DNA of 21,837 nt from a virus. The notes beneath the pieces were generated by a model. The model was not told where the DNA came from, did not search any database, and saw only the letters and a program-made list of their open reading frames with translations. Position 1 is the stretch's first letter. Every line of letters begins with the position of its first letter. The stretch is taken from IMG/VR virus record IMGVR_UViG_3300033153_002570, positions 1-21,837 of that record; one strand, given 5' to 3'. The position numbers and the translations under genes are program-made. Of this stretch, positions 1-6,854 are shown in pieces.

Positions 1-1637
1 AAGGGGTGCTTAAAGCATTCTCTGTTGGATTCAGAGTGAAAGACGCCGACTACGATACCGATACCGATATCTTCGTGATAAAGGATTTGGAAATGTATGA
101 ACTTTCAGTTGTATCCATTCCAGCAAACGCCGATTCAATCTTTTCTGTTAGAAAATCTTTTGAAACTGAAGAAGATTATTTGAATTTTAAACAACTATAT
201 AAAGAACCCGAAGCTCCAACAAAAGTTGAGCCACCGGTTCATAAGGAGAATATAAAAGTGGATAAAACTTTTACCGAAGAAGAATTACAAGCAGCTAATA
301 CAAAAGCTGTTAAAGATGCTCTAGAAGCAATCGAAGCAGAAAAGGCTCGCAAGGAAGAAATTGAAAAGATCGCTCTTGCTGCAAGCTCTACAGGTGCAGA
401 AAGATTACTAGCTGATTTTGAAAAGAAGCTTTCCGATAAGGATGAAACTTTCAAGACTGCTATGGATGAAATGCGCGCTGAGTTCAAGGAAAATTCAGAT
501 GAACTAGAAGCACTTAGAAAGTCTAAAATGTCTTTCGAAGATCGTGGAAATAAGCCTGGAATTACCGATGAAGAAATTGATACAGCAGTACTAACAGCTA
601 AGGCTCTAGGTGTGAAAGTTAATGAAACTGAGTACTTTAAGTCTCTAGTAACTAAAGCTGATGAAGGTGCAGGTGGAGCGCACTCTGTGCATATTCAAGA
701 TGCAACAACACCAGCTGAGTGGGAAATGCTTTTCTCTACTAGAATGTATCAAGATATTAAAGATAAGACAATTATCGAACCTTTATTTACACAACGTGTA
801 CAGATGACTTCACGTGTAATGACCTTCCCATATAATCCAGAAGCAGGACTAGCACAATGGATTCAGGATGGTAGTTACAGAAGTACTGATCTTACATCAA
901 CAGGAACTGAAGTAATTCATAAGTTCAAGGATAATACCATTAAAGCTGAAAAGCTAGCATCTAAGGAATACTTAGGTTACGAAGAAGAGGAAGATGCAAT
1001 TATTGCTCTTATGCCTCTAGTTCGTGATGCAGTTATGCGTAGAATGGTTCGTTCAACAGATACTGAATTACTACGTGCTAATAATGGTTCTACTACATCA
1101 GGTGCATCATCTGGTTCAGCTCTAATTGATGGTGTTTCTACATTAGCTGCTGATTTAAGTGGTAACTATGATTATACACAGCCTGGTTCTTTTGGAGATC
1201 CAACTACAATTGCTGATCTTCAGCAAACACGTAGATTAATGGGAGCTCCTGGCTTACTACCTGGTGATTTAGTTTATGTTGTTAGTCAGGCAGTATACTT
1301 CGATCTATTAGAAGATCCTGATTTCCGTACAATGGACTTAGTTGGTGGTTTAGCTACAATTTTACGCGGTCAAGTTGGAAGCGTAAATGGCTCTCCAGTT
1401 GTTATTTCTGATGCATTTGCAGCAGACGCAGCTGGTGCAGTACAGGCAATAGCATTTAATTCTAGCAATTACCTGTTTGGTGAACTACGTGGAATGATGG
1501 TTGAACGTGATCGTGATATTGAAAATCAAAAGAATATCATTGTTGCTACTCGTAGATTTGGTATGACAGAAATTGTTCCAGCTACCGCAGGTGGTGGAAG
1601 AGGATTCTGTGCTAACTTCGTACGTCCAGCATCGTAA
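1..1637 (+). CDS. Prohead protease-major capsid protein fusion (5' end outside window)
   Basis: Head maturation protease fused to the HK97-fold capsid protein that builds the icosahedral shell. The reading frame is open to the left edge, so the true start lies upstream; residues here are counted from the GTG at 6. Residues 1-45 match the end of an S78 (HK97 gp4-like) protease: FSVGF (S6) and YELSVVSIPAN (E32), motifs normally near the catalytic Ser and an acidic active-site residue; the catalytic His must lie upstream. Residues 45-84 form a Pro/Glu/Lys-rich linker. Residues 85 to about 175 are highly charged and helical, like the delta/scaffold domain. From about 210 to 543 the pattern (TPAEWEMLFSTRM, AQWIQDG, KLASKEYLGYEEEEDAI, then LVYVVSQAVYFDLL) is that of an HK97-type capsid protein. 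Arg is mostly CGT here, unlike the AGA-rich neighbours, consistent with high expression. No stop separates protease from capsid. Confidence 0.88.
   Translation, partial: GVLKAFSVGFRVKDADYDTDTDIFVIKDLEMYELSVVSIPANADSIFSVRKSFETEEDYLNFKQLYKEPEAPTKVEPPVHKENIKVDKTFTEEELQAANTKAVKDALEAIEAEKARKEEIEKIALAASSTGAERLLADFEKKLSDKDETFKTAMDEMRAEFKENSDELEALRKSKMSFEDRGNKPGITDEEIDTAVLTAKALGVKVNETEYFKSLVTKADEGAGGAHSVHIQDATTPAEWEMLFSTRMYQDIKDKTIIEPLFTQRVQMTSRVMTFPYNPEAGLAQWIQDGSYRSTDLTSTGTEVIHKFKDNTIKAEKLASKEYLGYEEEEDAIIALMPLVRDAVMRRMVRSTDTELLRANNGSTTSGASSGSALIDGVSTLAADLSGNYDYTQPGSFGDPTTIADLQQTRRLMGAPGLLPGDLVYVVSQAVYFDLLEDPDFRTMDLVGGLATILRGQVGSVNGSPVVISDAFAADAAGAVQAIAFNSSNYLFGELRGMMVERDRDIENQKNIIVATRRFGMTEIVPATAGGGRGFCANFVRPAS
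243..260 (+). promoter_or_regulatory. Internal Shine-Dalgarno and GTG start inside capsid fusion gene
   Basis: AAGGAG at 243-248, a 9-nt spacer, then GTG at 258-260 in the capsid frame. It matches the strength and spacing of the genuine SDs in this window (for example before 4516 and 6064), and it sits at the protease/delta-domain boundary. Its codons encode ordinary linker residues (HKENIKV). Confidence 0.55.
258..1637 (+). CDS. Candidate separately translated major capsid protein (internal GTG start)
   Basis: Nested in-frame product of the protease-capsid fusion. A GTG at 258 is in frame and lies 9 nt after a consensus AAGGAG (243-248). Starting there gives 459 residues beginning MDKTFTEEELQ, which is exactly where the charged, coiled-coil-like delta/scaffold domain begins, so the product would be a complete HK97-style capsid precursor (delta domain plus shell domain) without the protease. 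HK97-type shells need hundreds of capsid copies and few protease copies; an internal start would supply that ratio from one gene. The domain boundary and SD are visible; actual use of the start is inferred. The alternative is that all capsid protein is made as fusion and released by proteolysis. Confidence 0.55.
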   Translation: MDKTFTEEELQAANTKAVKDALEAIEAEKARKEEIEKIALAASSTGAERLLADFEKKLSDKDETFKTAMDEMRAEFKENSDELEALRKSKMSFEDRGNKPGITDEEIDTAVLTAKALGVKVNETEYFKSLVTKADEGAGGAHSVHIQDATTPAEWEMLFSTRMYQDIKDKTIIEPLFTQRVQMTSRVMTFPYNPEAGLAQWIQDGSYRSTDLTSTGTEVIHKFKDNTIKAEKLASKEYLGYEEEEDAIIALMPLVRDAVMRRMVRSTDTELLRANNGSTTSGASSGSALIDGVSTLAADLSGNYDYTQPGSFGDPTTIADLQQTRRLMGAPGLLPGDLVYVVSQAVYFDLLEDPDFRTMDLVGGLATILRGQVGSVNGSPVVISDAFAADAAGAVQAIAFNSSNYLFGELRGMMVERDRDIENQKNIIVATRRFGMTEIVPATAGGGRGFCANFVRPAS

Positions 1638-1648
1638 TTTGAAATAAT

Positions 1649-1673
1649 AGTAAACCTTCTCAGGTTTACTTTT
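1649..1673 (+). terminator. Hairpin 1 downstream of capsid gene
   Basis: A perfect 9-bp stem (AGTAAACCT, 1649-1657, with AGGTTTACT, 1662-1670) closes a TCTC loop and runs into a short T tract (1670-1673). It starts 11 nt after the capsid stop codon. The T tract is short, so it may be a weak or partial terminator, or a 3' end stabiliser for the capsid message. Confidence 0.6.
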
Positions 1674-1693
1674 GGGCTGCTTTAATTTGGCTA

Positions 1694-1733
1694 GGTACCA
1701 ACGGGGACAATAGTCCCCCGCGGTACCATTTTT
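1694..1733 (+). terminator. Hairpin 2 (likely intrinsic terminator) before connector gene
   Basis: GGTACC at 1694-1699 pairs with GGTACC at 1722-1727, and inside it GGGGAC (1703-1708) pairs with GTCCCC (1713-1718) around an AATA loop, with a small internal bulge. ATTTTT (1728-1733) follows directly. The GC-rich stem plus T tract in AT-rich DNA is the form of an intrinsic terminator. The next gene's ribosome binding site (AAGAGGA) begins immediately after it. Confidence 0.65.
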
Positions 1734-1744
1734 AAGAGGAAACA

Positions 1745-2323
1745 ATGGCAATTTTAGACTTAAGTACATATAAGACGTATCAAAAGATTAATAGTGATCA
1801 AAATGATGATAAAATAGAAGCCATCATTCCGTCTGTAAATAGTTATATTACTAGTTATTGTAATAGAACTTTCCTTATTTCTGATAATACAGATAAGGTA
1901 GAATATTTTGATGCTACTCAATCAGATTACTATCCATTGGAATTTCCAATAGTTAGTGTCGCATCAATTAAGTACTCTACTGAGGAAGATGGAGTATATG
2001 ATGAAGAATTAACAGCATATACTGATTACGTAATAGATGTCCTTAATTCTAGGGTTGTACCTGTTGGAGTAAATTATTTTGTTACTGCAACTACAGCAAT
2101 AAATAGTGGAGAAATAACTTATACTGCTGGATTAGATGATTATCCACCTGAGATAGTCCAAGCCGCAGTATTACTAACAGAGTATTACATGGAACAAGCA
2201 TATACTCCTAGAAAATCATTGGCCGGCGCAAGCGTGGATACTTTGATTCAACCTGATTTTACTGCAAAACTTCCACCACACGTTAGAAGAATACTGGAGC
2301 ATCATAGAGCCTGGAGTCCATAA
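1745..2323 (+). CDS. Head-tail connector, gp6-like
   Basis: 192-residue protein of the HK97 gp6-like connector family, which forms a ring under the portal and joins it to the neck. The opening (LSTYKTYQKI, then a helix ending SVNSYITSYCNRTF) is the typical first-helix layout of these adaptors. An acidic middle and a C-terminal helical part (PPEIVQAAVLLTEYYMEQAY) with a basic tail complete the pattern. It follows the capsid gene, as expected. The start is the ATG at 1745, preceded by AGAGGA. Its TAA shares one base with the next gene's ATG (TAATG), so the two are probably translationally coupled. The family assignment rests on sequence pattern and gene order. Confidence 0.75.
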   Translation: MAILDLSTYKTYQKINSDQNDDKIEAIIPSVNSYITSYCNRTFLISDNTDKVEYFDATQSDYYPLEFPIVSVASIKYSTEEDGVYDEELTAYTDYVIDVLNSRVVPVGVNYFVTATTAINSGEITYTAGLDDYPPEIVQAAVLLTEYYMEQAYTPRKSLAGASVDTLIQPDFTAKLPPHVRRILEHHRAWSP

Positions 2324-4029
2324 TGGCTACTAAGACTACAAGTAAGATAAGTATAAGTAGAATTAGAGGGTTTACTGGCCGCTCCGCTAAAACATTATTA
2401 GGGAAAGGAGCAAAATTTTTACTATCACAAGCTAAAGAAGTAAGAAGCGGTAAAGGAAAAAAAGAAAATCCTAACCATACTAGACCTGTAGTTAATAGAG
2501 AAAATTTAGGTCTTATAATAAGTAAACCCTATTTGATAAAAAAAAGTGCAGCTTTTGAATTATTAAATAATAGCAATCCAGCTTTATTTAATAAAATATA
2601 TTCATCTATTATAACGGAAATAGACGCTAAGTTTAAAACTCCATTTCCTACAGACAGTAGTAACTTAAGTGGTTCAAAAATATATAATTATAAAGGTAAT
2701 AATGAACGTATAGTTATTTCTTTTAGTAGTGAAGACTCAAAAGATAATTTTAATAGACTACAAAAAGGATTTTCTGATATAGTTAAGAAGGTAGAAGAAC
2801 AATATAGACCACAAATAGATTCAAATATTGAAGATTTATTGGTATTAAATTCCTTTAATAGAGTATTTAAGGGAAATATTACAAGAGCAAAGGGTAAGAC
2901 TAAGGTAGGTGCAAAAGATTTTGCAGTTAAACTTGTAAATAGATATGCAAAGGTAGACAATAATGCTGCTACATTAAAAGAAGCTGGTATTTCATTACCA
3001 TTTACAAAAAATCAACTAAAATCTAGCTATTTTAATTCAGCTAGTAATATTACTGGGTATACTAAGTACGATATTATATTTAGTATGTTTGGCGAACGAT
3101 TTGAACAGTCTGGGTTATTACAAGATAGACGTGTTGGTTTAGAAGTTGGACATATTGGTGGTATTGGGGGTAGGGTAGGTCCAGAGACAGGCCCAACTAG
3201 TTCAAGTGACTTAAAGTTAGTAAGTATGGAACTATTAGCTGCTGAGTCTGCGGAACTACAAACAAATGCAGCATTACAAAACGAACTTAACAAAGCTAGA
3301 ACGGAATTTGATAAAGAAAAAATAGAGTTAGAAATTCTTAGAGATTTTAGTGCAAGTCATCAAACAATTAGTTTAATACTTGGTATGCCGGAATCTAATG
3401 AAAGTAATAGATTAGATGCTAAAGCTAAACAAGATTTATTAGATAGTGTAGCCGCGAAGTTTGGAGATGAATTACCAAAAATTAGTGGCTCTCCTTCTCT
3501 GTTATATTATATTGAATCAAGTATTATAGCAGCTATTACAGGTAAACCAACAAAATCAGTAAGGGCAGGTCTAAAGGATAATTTTAAATTATTTGAAAAA
3601 GGTAAGGCTAAAAGCTTAAAAAGAACAGTTAAATTAAAGAAGTATAGAACTAAAGCGCAGCCATTAGCACCACTAAAAAAATATAGGCCTACAGGCTCTC
3701 TATTAGGTTTACACGGTTTAATAAATCAAATATTAACAGAACAAGTAAAACAACAAATGGCTGACTCCGCAGCAACAGACGGAAGATTAAGATATCAAAC
3801 AGGTAGATTTGCTGAGTCTGCAAATTTATTAACTTTAACCAGTACTCAAGCTGGTTTATTAGCTGGTACTTATACTTATAAGAGAGACCCCTATGATGTA
3901 TTTTTACCGGGGGGTAGGTTAGGAACACCTAAAAGAGACCCAAGAATATATGTAGAGGGTGCTATAAGAAACGCAGCTATATCTATACTTAAGGGTAAAT
4001 TCAAAGGTATATTACTGGAGTTACAATAA
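2323..4029 (+). CDS. Large presumed neck/head-tail joining structural protein (function unproven)
   Basis: 568-residue protein I cannot place firmly in a named family. It occupies the slot between connector and tail terminator, where stopper and HK97 gp10-like neck genes normally sit. Residues 1-60 are very Lys/Arg-rich. Residues 275-292 form a Gly-rich stretch (GHIGGIGGRVGPETG). Residues 298-345 are a charged heptad-like helix, probably coiled coil. Residues 426-456 are a second basic block. The C-terminal part (about 485-560), containing LRYQTGRFAES, YTYKRDPYDVFLPGG and a terminal AIRNAAISIL helix, looks like a compact domain of a kind I associate with structural proteins of other marine phages (from memory, unverified). 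Arg is mostly AGA. It may combine several neck roles. No enzyme motif is evident. Confidence 0.6.
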   Translation: MATKTTSKISISRIRGFTGRSAKTLLGKGAKFLLSQAKEVRSGKGKKENPNHTRPVVNRENLGLIISKPYLIKKSAAFELLNNSNPALFNKIYSSIITEIDAKFKTPFPTDSSNLSGSKIYNYKGNNERIVISFSSEDSKDNFNRLQKGFSDIVKKVEEQYRPQIDSNIEDLLVLNSFNRVFKGNITRAKGKTKVGAKDFAVKLVNRYAKVDNNAATLKEAGISLPFTKNQLKSSYFNSASNITGYTKYDIIFSMFGERFEQSGLLQDRRVGLEVGHIGGIGGRVGPETGPTSSSDLKLVSMELLAAESAELQTNAALQNELNKARTEFDKEKIELEILRDFSASHQTISLILGMPESNESNRLDAKAKQDLLDSVAAKFGDELPKISGSPSLLYYIESSIIAAITGKPTKSVRAGLKDNFKLFEKGKAKSLKRTVKLKKYRTKAQPLAPLKKYRPTGSLLGLHGLINQILTEQVKQQMADSAATDGRLRYQTGRFAESANLLTLTSTQAGLLAGTYTYKRDPYDVFLPGGRLGTPKRDPRIYVEGAIRNAAISILKGKFKGILLELQ

Positions 4030-4470
4030 ATGTCAGCAAGAAGCAAAATTGCTAATGAGTTAGTATGTAAATTAAAAGAAGTAGATGGCACCGGAGATTG
4101 GTGTTCTAATTTATATACTAATGTAGAGAATAGATTAAAGTTTTGGGATGAGGTAGATGACTACCCATCTGTATTTATTAATACAGGCTCTGAAACTAGA
4201 GAATATCAACCAGGCGGATTTAAATGGGCATATCTTATGCTTACCGTCAGGATATATGTCCAGGATGAAGAACCTGAAGCTAGACTGGAAGAAATCTTCG
4301 AAGATATAGAAAAGATTGTTGATAATAATGGCAACATGGAATATGATAGTAACAATACTATTGAAGATATGAAAATATTATCAATACAGACAGATGAAGG
4401 TCTACTTAATCCCATCGGCGTGGGAGAAATAACCCTTCAGATAATGTATGCATTAAATGAAGTATGTTAG
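4030..4470 (+). CDS. Tail terminator protein
   Basis: 146-residue protein expected to cap the top of the tail tube and dock it to the head neck, as lambda gpU and T5 p142 do. The pattern fits that family: an N-terminal helix, then DYPSVFINTGSETREYQPGGFKWAYLML with strand VRIYVQDEE, then the acidic helix RLEEIFEDIEKIVDNN, and a closing strand GEITLQIMYAL. Length is typical for tail terminators. It starts directly after the preceding TAA with a GGAG about 9 nt upstream, and immediately precedes the tube gene, the standard position. The assignment combines pattern and gene order. Confidence 0.75.
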   Translation: MSARSKIANELVCKLKEVDGTGDWCSNLYTNVENRLKFWDEVDDYPSVFINTGSETREYQPGGFKWAYLMLTVRIYVQDEEPEARLEEIFEDIEKIVDNNGNMEYDSNNTIEDMKILSIQTDEGLLNPIGVGEITLQIMYALNEVC

Positions 4471-4515
4471 ATAAATATCTAAACACTTTATAAGCATACA
4501 TAGGAGAAATAAAAG
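4467..4515 (+). promoter_or_regulatory. AT-rich palindrome and leader upstream of tube gene
   Basis: A 7-bp inverted repeat (TTAGATA at 4467-4473, TATCTAA at 4476-4482) overlaps the stop of the terminator gene. TATAAG at 4489-4494 could act as a -10 element; TTAGAT, 16 nt upstream of it, would be a poor -35. AGGAGA at 4502-4507 is the strong SD for the tube gene. This is the only gap of its kind before a structural gene, so a local promoter or RNA processing site is possible. Neither is demonstrated. Confidence 0.3.
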
Positions 4516-5973
4516 ATGGCTAGAAATTTATCTAGAAATACAGAGCTATTTATTAGCACTATTCCGCCTGCAACTTTCGCGGCTGGAGCATGTGTTGGTT
4601 TAGAAGCAGATCCTGCTGATGGTGGTAATAATACTTGGAAAGTGAATGTGCTTGACGGATTCTCATTCTCACAGGATGTAGCAACTCAAGAAATTGGTGT
4701 TAGTGAATCATCAAGTGAATGTACTGGGCTAGGTCAACTAGCTCGTGGTACTCTAGGATTTAACACTGCACTTAACCCTGTAGATGTGTCTTTCAGTACT
4801 TATGTTAGACCATATAATGACTCAGGCTTTGGATTACCAATGTGTGTAGAACTACCTTTATGGGCAGGTGCACTTGGAAACCAGGATGCATTAACAGCTT
4901 CACCTGCAGCTGCTGGAACTGGTATATATGCAGAAACAATTGCTGGTGGTGGGGATATTTTAACATTCTCTACTGAAATGAGTGATGTTAATGAATTATT
5001 ACCTTTATACTTATACTTTAAACTAGAAACAACAGTTTATGTTGTATCAGAATTTCAAGTTGGTACAGCAGAAGTAGATTTTAGTATTGATGGTATTGCA
5101 ACAATTAACTGGAGTGGAAACGGTACTACTGTTCAAGAAAATGAATCTATTTTTGATATTCTTGAAGATACTGGTACTTTTGTAGCTGGTACTGATTATA
5201 TAGATGTTCCAACAACTACAGCAGCTTCTTTCTTAAGAAATAAATTAAGTACTATGGAATTAGTAGATAATCAACTTGCTTCTGCTCCAATTAGTACTAC
5301 TATTACTACTCCACCAGCTGCAGGACATGTTATCTTTTCTGCCGGTGGTATGGGAACCGACGATGAATATGTTGGTGGTAGAATTAGAAATACTGAAGCA
5401 CCAGCACCAGATGAGTGGGTAACTATTCTATCTCATGACGACGACGACGCTACTATTTCAGCAGCTGATGCAACTATTTCAAATGCATGGTCTAACGCGG
5501 ATACTATTGAAATATATTTACCTGCAGAACATGCGGAAACAATTTATTGTATTCCAATTACAGGTGGAACATTAACTCTTGAAAATAATATCACCTATCT
5601 AACACCAGAAGAACTTGCTATTGTTAACCAGCCCCTATCAGGATTTACTGGTAACCGAGCAATCACAGGGAGTGTAACAGCTTATCTAAATACTGGTGCT
5701 CAGGGTTCTGGTGGTTTACTACAAGACTTACTTGCTAAAATTACAGAAGTTAGTAATGATTATGCAATTACACTACATATGGGTGGGACCTCTAGTGATG
5801 AAACTCGTGTAGATTTTACTATTGCACATGCACAGGTATCTATTCCATCAACTAACGTTGAAGATGTTATTAGTACAGAGATTAGCTTTAATGCTAAGTC
5901 ATGGGTTGGTACTAAACAATCCTTTGAAGGCGCAAACGAAATGACAATCGGATACTATACACCAGGTAGTTAA
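4516..5973 (+). CDS. Major tail tube protein, T5 pb6-like
   Basis: 485-residue tube subunit that polymerises around the tape measure. Several blocks resemble, from memory, phage T5 pb6: the opening LSRNTELFISTI, VSFSTYVRPYND (about 94-105), AEVDFSIDGIATINWSGNG (about 184-202), IPITGGTLTLENNITYLTP (about 346-364) and GFTGNRAITGSVTAYLN (about 376-392). pb6 contains two tube domains and forms trimeric rings, so this tail is probably built from trimers too. Two differences from pb6: residues about 256-341 appear to be an extra segment in a loop, and the C-terminal Ig-like domain of pb6 is absent (the protein ends at the tube domain). The SD is AGGAGA 8 nt before the ATG. The gene is followed by paired hairpins, as the capsid gene is. 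Confidence 0.9.
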   Translation: MARNLSRNTELFISTIPPATFAAGACVGLEADPADGGNNTWKVNVLDGFSFSQDVATQEIGVSESSSECTGLGQLARGTLGFNTALNPVDVSFSTYVRPYNDSGFGLPMCVELPLWAGALGNQDALTASPAAAGTGIYAETIAGGGDILTFSTEMSDVNELLPLYLYFKLETTVYVVSEFQVGTAEVDFSIDGIATINWSGNGTTVQENESIFDILEDTGTFVAGTDYIDVPTTTAASFLRNKLSTMELVDNQLASAPISTTITTPPAAGHVIFSAGGMGTDDEYVGGRIRNTEAPAPDEWVTILSHDDDDATISAADATISNAWSNADTIEIYLPAEHAETIYCIPITGGTLTLENNITYLTPEELAIVNQPLSGFTGNRAITGSVTAYLNTGAQGSGGLLQDLLAKITEVSNDYAITLHMGGTSSDETRVDFTIAHAQVSIPSTNVEDVISTEISFNAKSWVGTKQSFEGANEMTIGYYTPGS

Positions 5974-5988
5974 TTTTTTAAACAAAGT

Positions 5989-6010
5989 CCTCCGGACTAA
6001 CCTCCGGAGG
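5989..6010 (+). terminator. GC-rich hairpin downstream of tube gene
   Basis: CCTCCGGA (5989-5996) and TCCGGAGG (6003-6010) form a perfect 8-bp stem with a CTAACC loop. No T tract follows, so alone it would not be a standard terminator; it may protect the 3' end or work with the next hairpin. A smaller alternative fold (AGTCC/GGACT, 5986-5998) competes with it. Confidence 0.5.
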
Positions 6011-6013
6011 CGA

Positions 6014-6035
6014 CCTTAATGCCCATTAAGGTTTT
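6014..6035 (+). terminator. Hairpin with T tract before tail chaperone gene
   Basis: CCTTAAT (6014-6020) pairs with ATTAAGG (6025-6031) around a GCCC loop, followed by TTTT (6032-6035). It is a short terminator-like structure in the gap between the tube gene and the chaperone gene. Partial termination here would lower expression of the tail assembly and tape measure genes relative to tube protein. Confidence 0.55.
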
Positions 6036-6063
6036 ATAGCCAAATTATAGGAGAACTAAAAAA

Positions 6064-6468
6064 ATGGATTTAGCAAAAATGATTATCCCAAGCAAAACTG
6101 TTTGGGCCGACTATCCAGGAATGACTGGATTCGAAGTACAACTAGCACATCTTACTAAAGATGAACTAATGAAGATTAGAAAGAAAGCAGTAACAATGAA
6201 GCCTAATAGATCTAGGCAGATGGAAGAAGAAGTTGATAGTGATTTATTCCAAAGCTTATATATTGCTGGAGTTATTAAAGATTGGAAAGGACTAAAGTAT
6301 AAGTTCCTACCAAAATTCGTACCAACAGATATTTCAGCAGAAGACCCAGAAGATGAGTTAGAATATACTCAAGAGAATGCAGAAGTATTAATGAAAAATG
6401 CATCTGATTTTGATGCATGGGTTTCTGCAATGTTGGAAGATGTTGAAAATTTCACGCAGACTGCCTAA
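6064..6468 (+). CDS. Tail assembly chaperone, gpG-like
   Basis: 134-residue protein placed between the tube and tape measure genes, where lambda gpG and equivalents lie. These chaperones coat the tape measure and recruit tube protein during tail assembly and are not part of the virion. It begins MDLAKMIIPSKTVW, has a charged helical core (HLTKDELMKIRKKA) and an acidic C-terminal half, consistent with the role, though sequence conservation in this class is poor. The ATG at 6064 has AGGAGA 9 nt upstream. A slippery heptamer lies four codons before its stop and would send some ribosomes into the next frame. Role is inferred mainly from position, size and frameshift. Confidence 0.75.
   Translation: MDLAKMIIPSKTVWADYPGMTGFEVQLAHLTKDELMKIRKKAVTMKPNRSRQMEEEVDSDLFQSLYIAGVIKDWKGLKYKFLPKFVPTDISAEDPEDELEYTQENAEVLMKNASDFDAWVSAMLEDVENFTQTA
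6447..6453 (+). other. Predicted -1 ribosomal frameshift site (A AAT TTC)
   Basis: Canonical X XXY YYZ heptamer, read as A AAT TTC in the frame of the upstream gene. The -1 frame is closed by TGA at 6444-6446, so it becomes open exactly at the heptamer and then runs to 6854. A purine-rich GGAAGA (6434-6439) upstream could act as a stimulatory SD-like element. I see no convincing stable downstream stem-loop. Confidence 0.75.
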
Positions 6469-6854
6469 ATATTATTGAAGATAAGTTAGAAAACTACTTT
6501 GATAATAGCGCAGCTAAGATGAGTAAAGAACAATATCTTATGATGTGCGAACAATTAGGTAATGAACCTCTTCCGGAAGAAATACCTGCCGACTATTCCG
6601 ATTTCCCATATGAAGTACAGGAAGCTATAAATATATTTACTATATTACCAGATGTTTGGGATGGTATGTCCGGTACTTATATGGGGAAGGATTATTCCTT
6701 ATTACCTTATCTATTTGATGAAATATTTGAGGTAGAAGATAAAAAACAGTCTATGCAAATATTACTAATGATAGGCAGGTTAGTATCAAATATGCATAGT
6801 AAATCGCAGAAAGAAAGACAGCGTAAAGCTAAAACTAAATCAAGGAAACAATAA
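6447..6854 (+). CDS. Tail assembly chaperone frameshift extension, gpGT-like
   Basis: The T-like part of a G/GT chaperone pair. The frame is open from the slippery site and reads HADCLNIIEDKLENYF before reaching the first ATG at 6519. That ATG has no SD (preceded by CGCAGCTAAG), so independent translation is unlikely. After slippage the product is 263 residues: 130 from the upstream gene, then 133 from this frame. The extension has an acidic, aromatic first part (PYEVQEAINIFTILPDVWDG) and a very basic tail (SKSQKERQRKAKTKSRKQ). In lambda the T domain contacts the tube protein while the G domain binds the tape measure; the same division is presumed here. If only the ATG at 6519 were used, the product would be 111 residues. 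Confidence 0.75.
   Translation, partial: KFHADCLNIIEDKLENYFDNSAAKMSKEQYLMMCEQLGNEPLPEEIPADYSDFPYEVQEAINIFTILPDVWDGMSGTYMGKDYSLLPYLFDEIFEVEDKKQSMQILLMIGRLVSNMHSKSQKERQRKAKTKSRKQ

Noticed and set aside
6519-6854. Independent 111-residue gene starting at ATG 6519
   Set aside because: No Shine-Dalgarno, and the frame is already open from a canonical slippery site in the upstream gene; treated as the frameshift extension instead.
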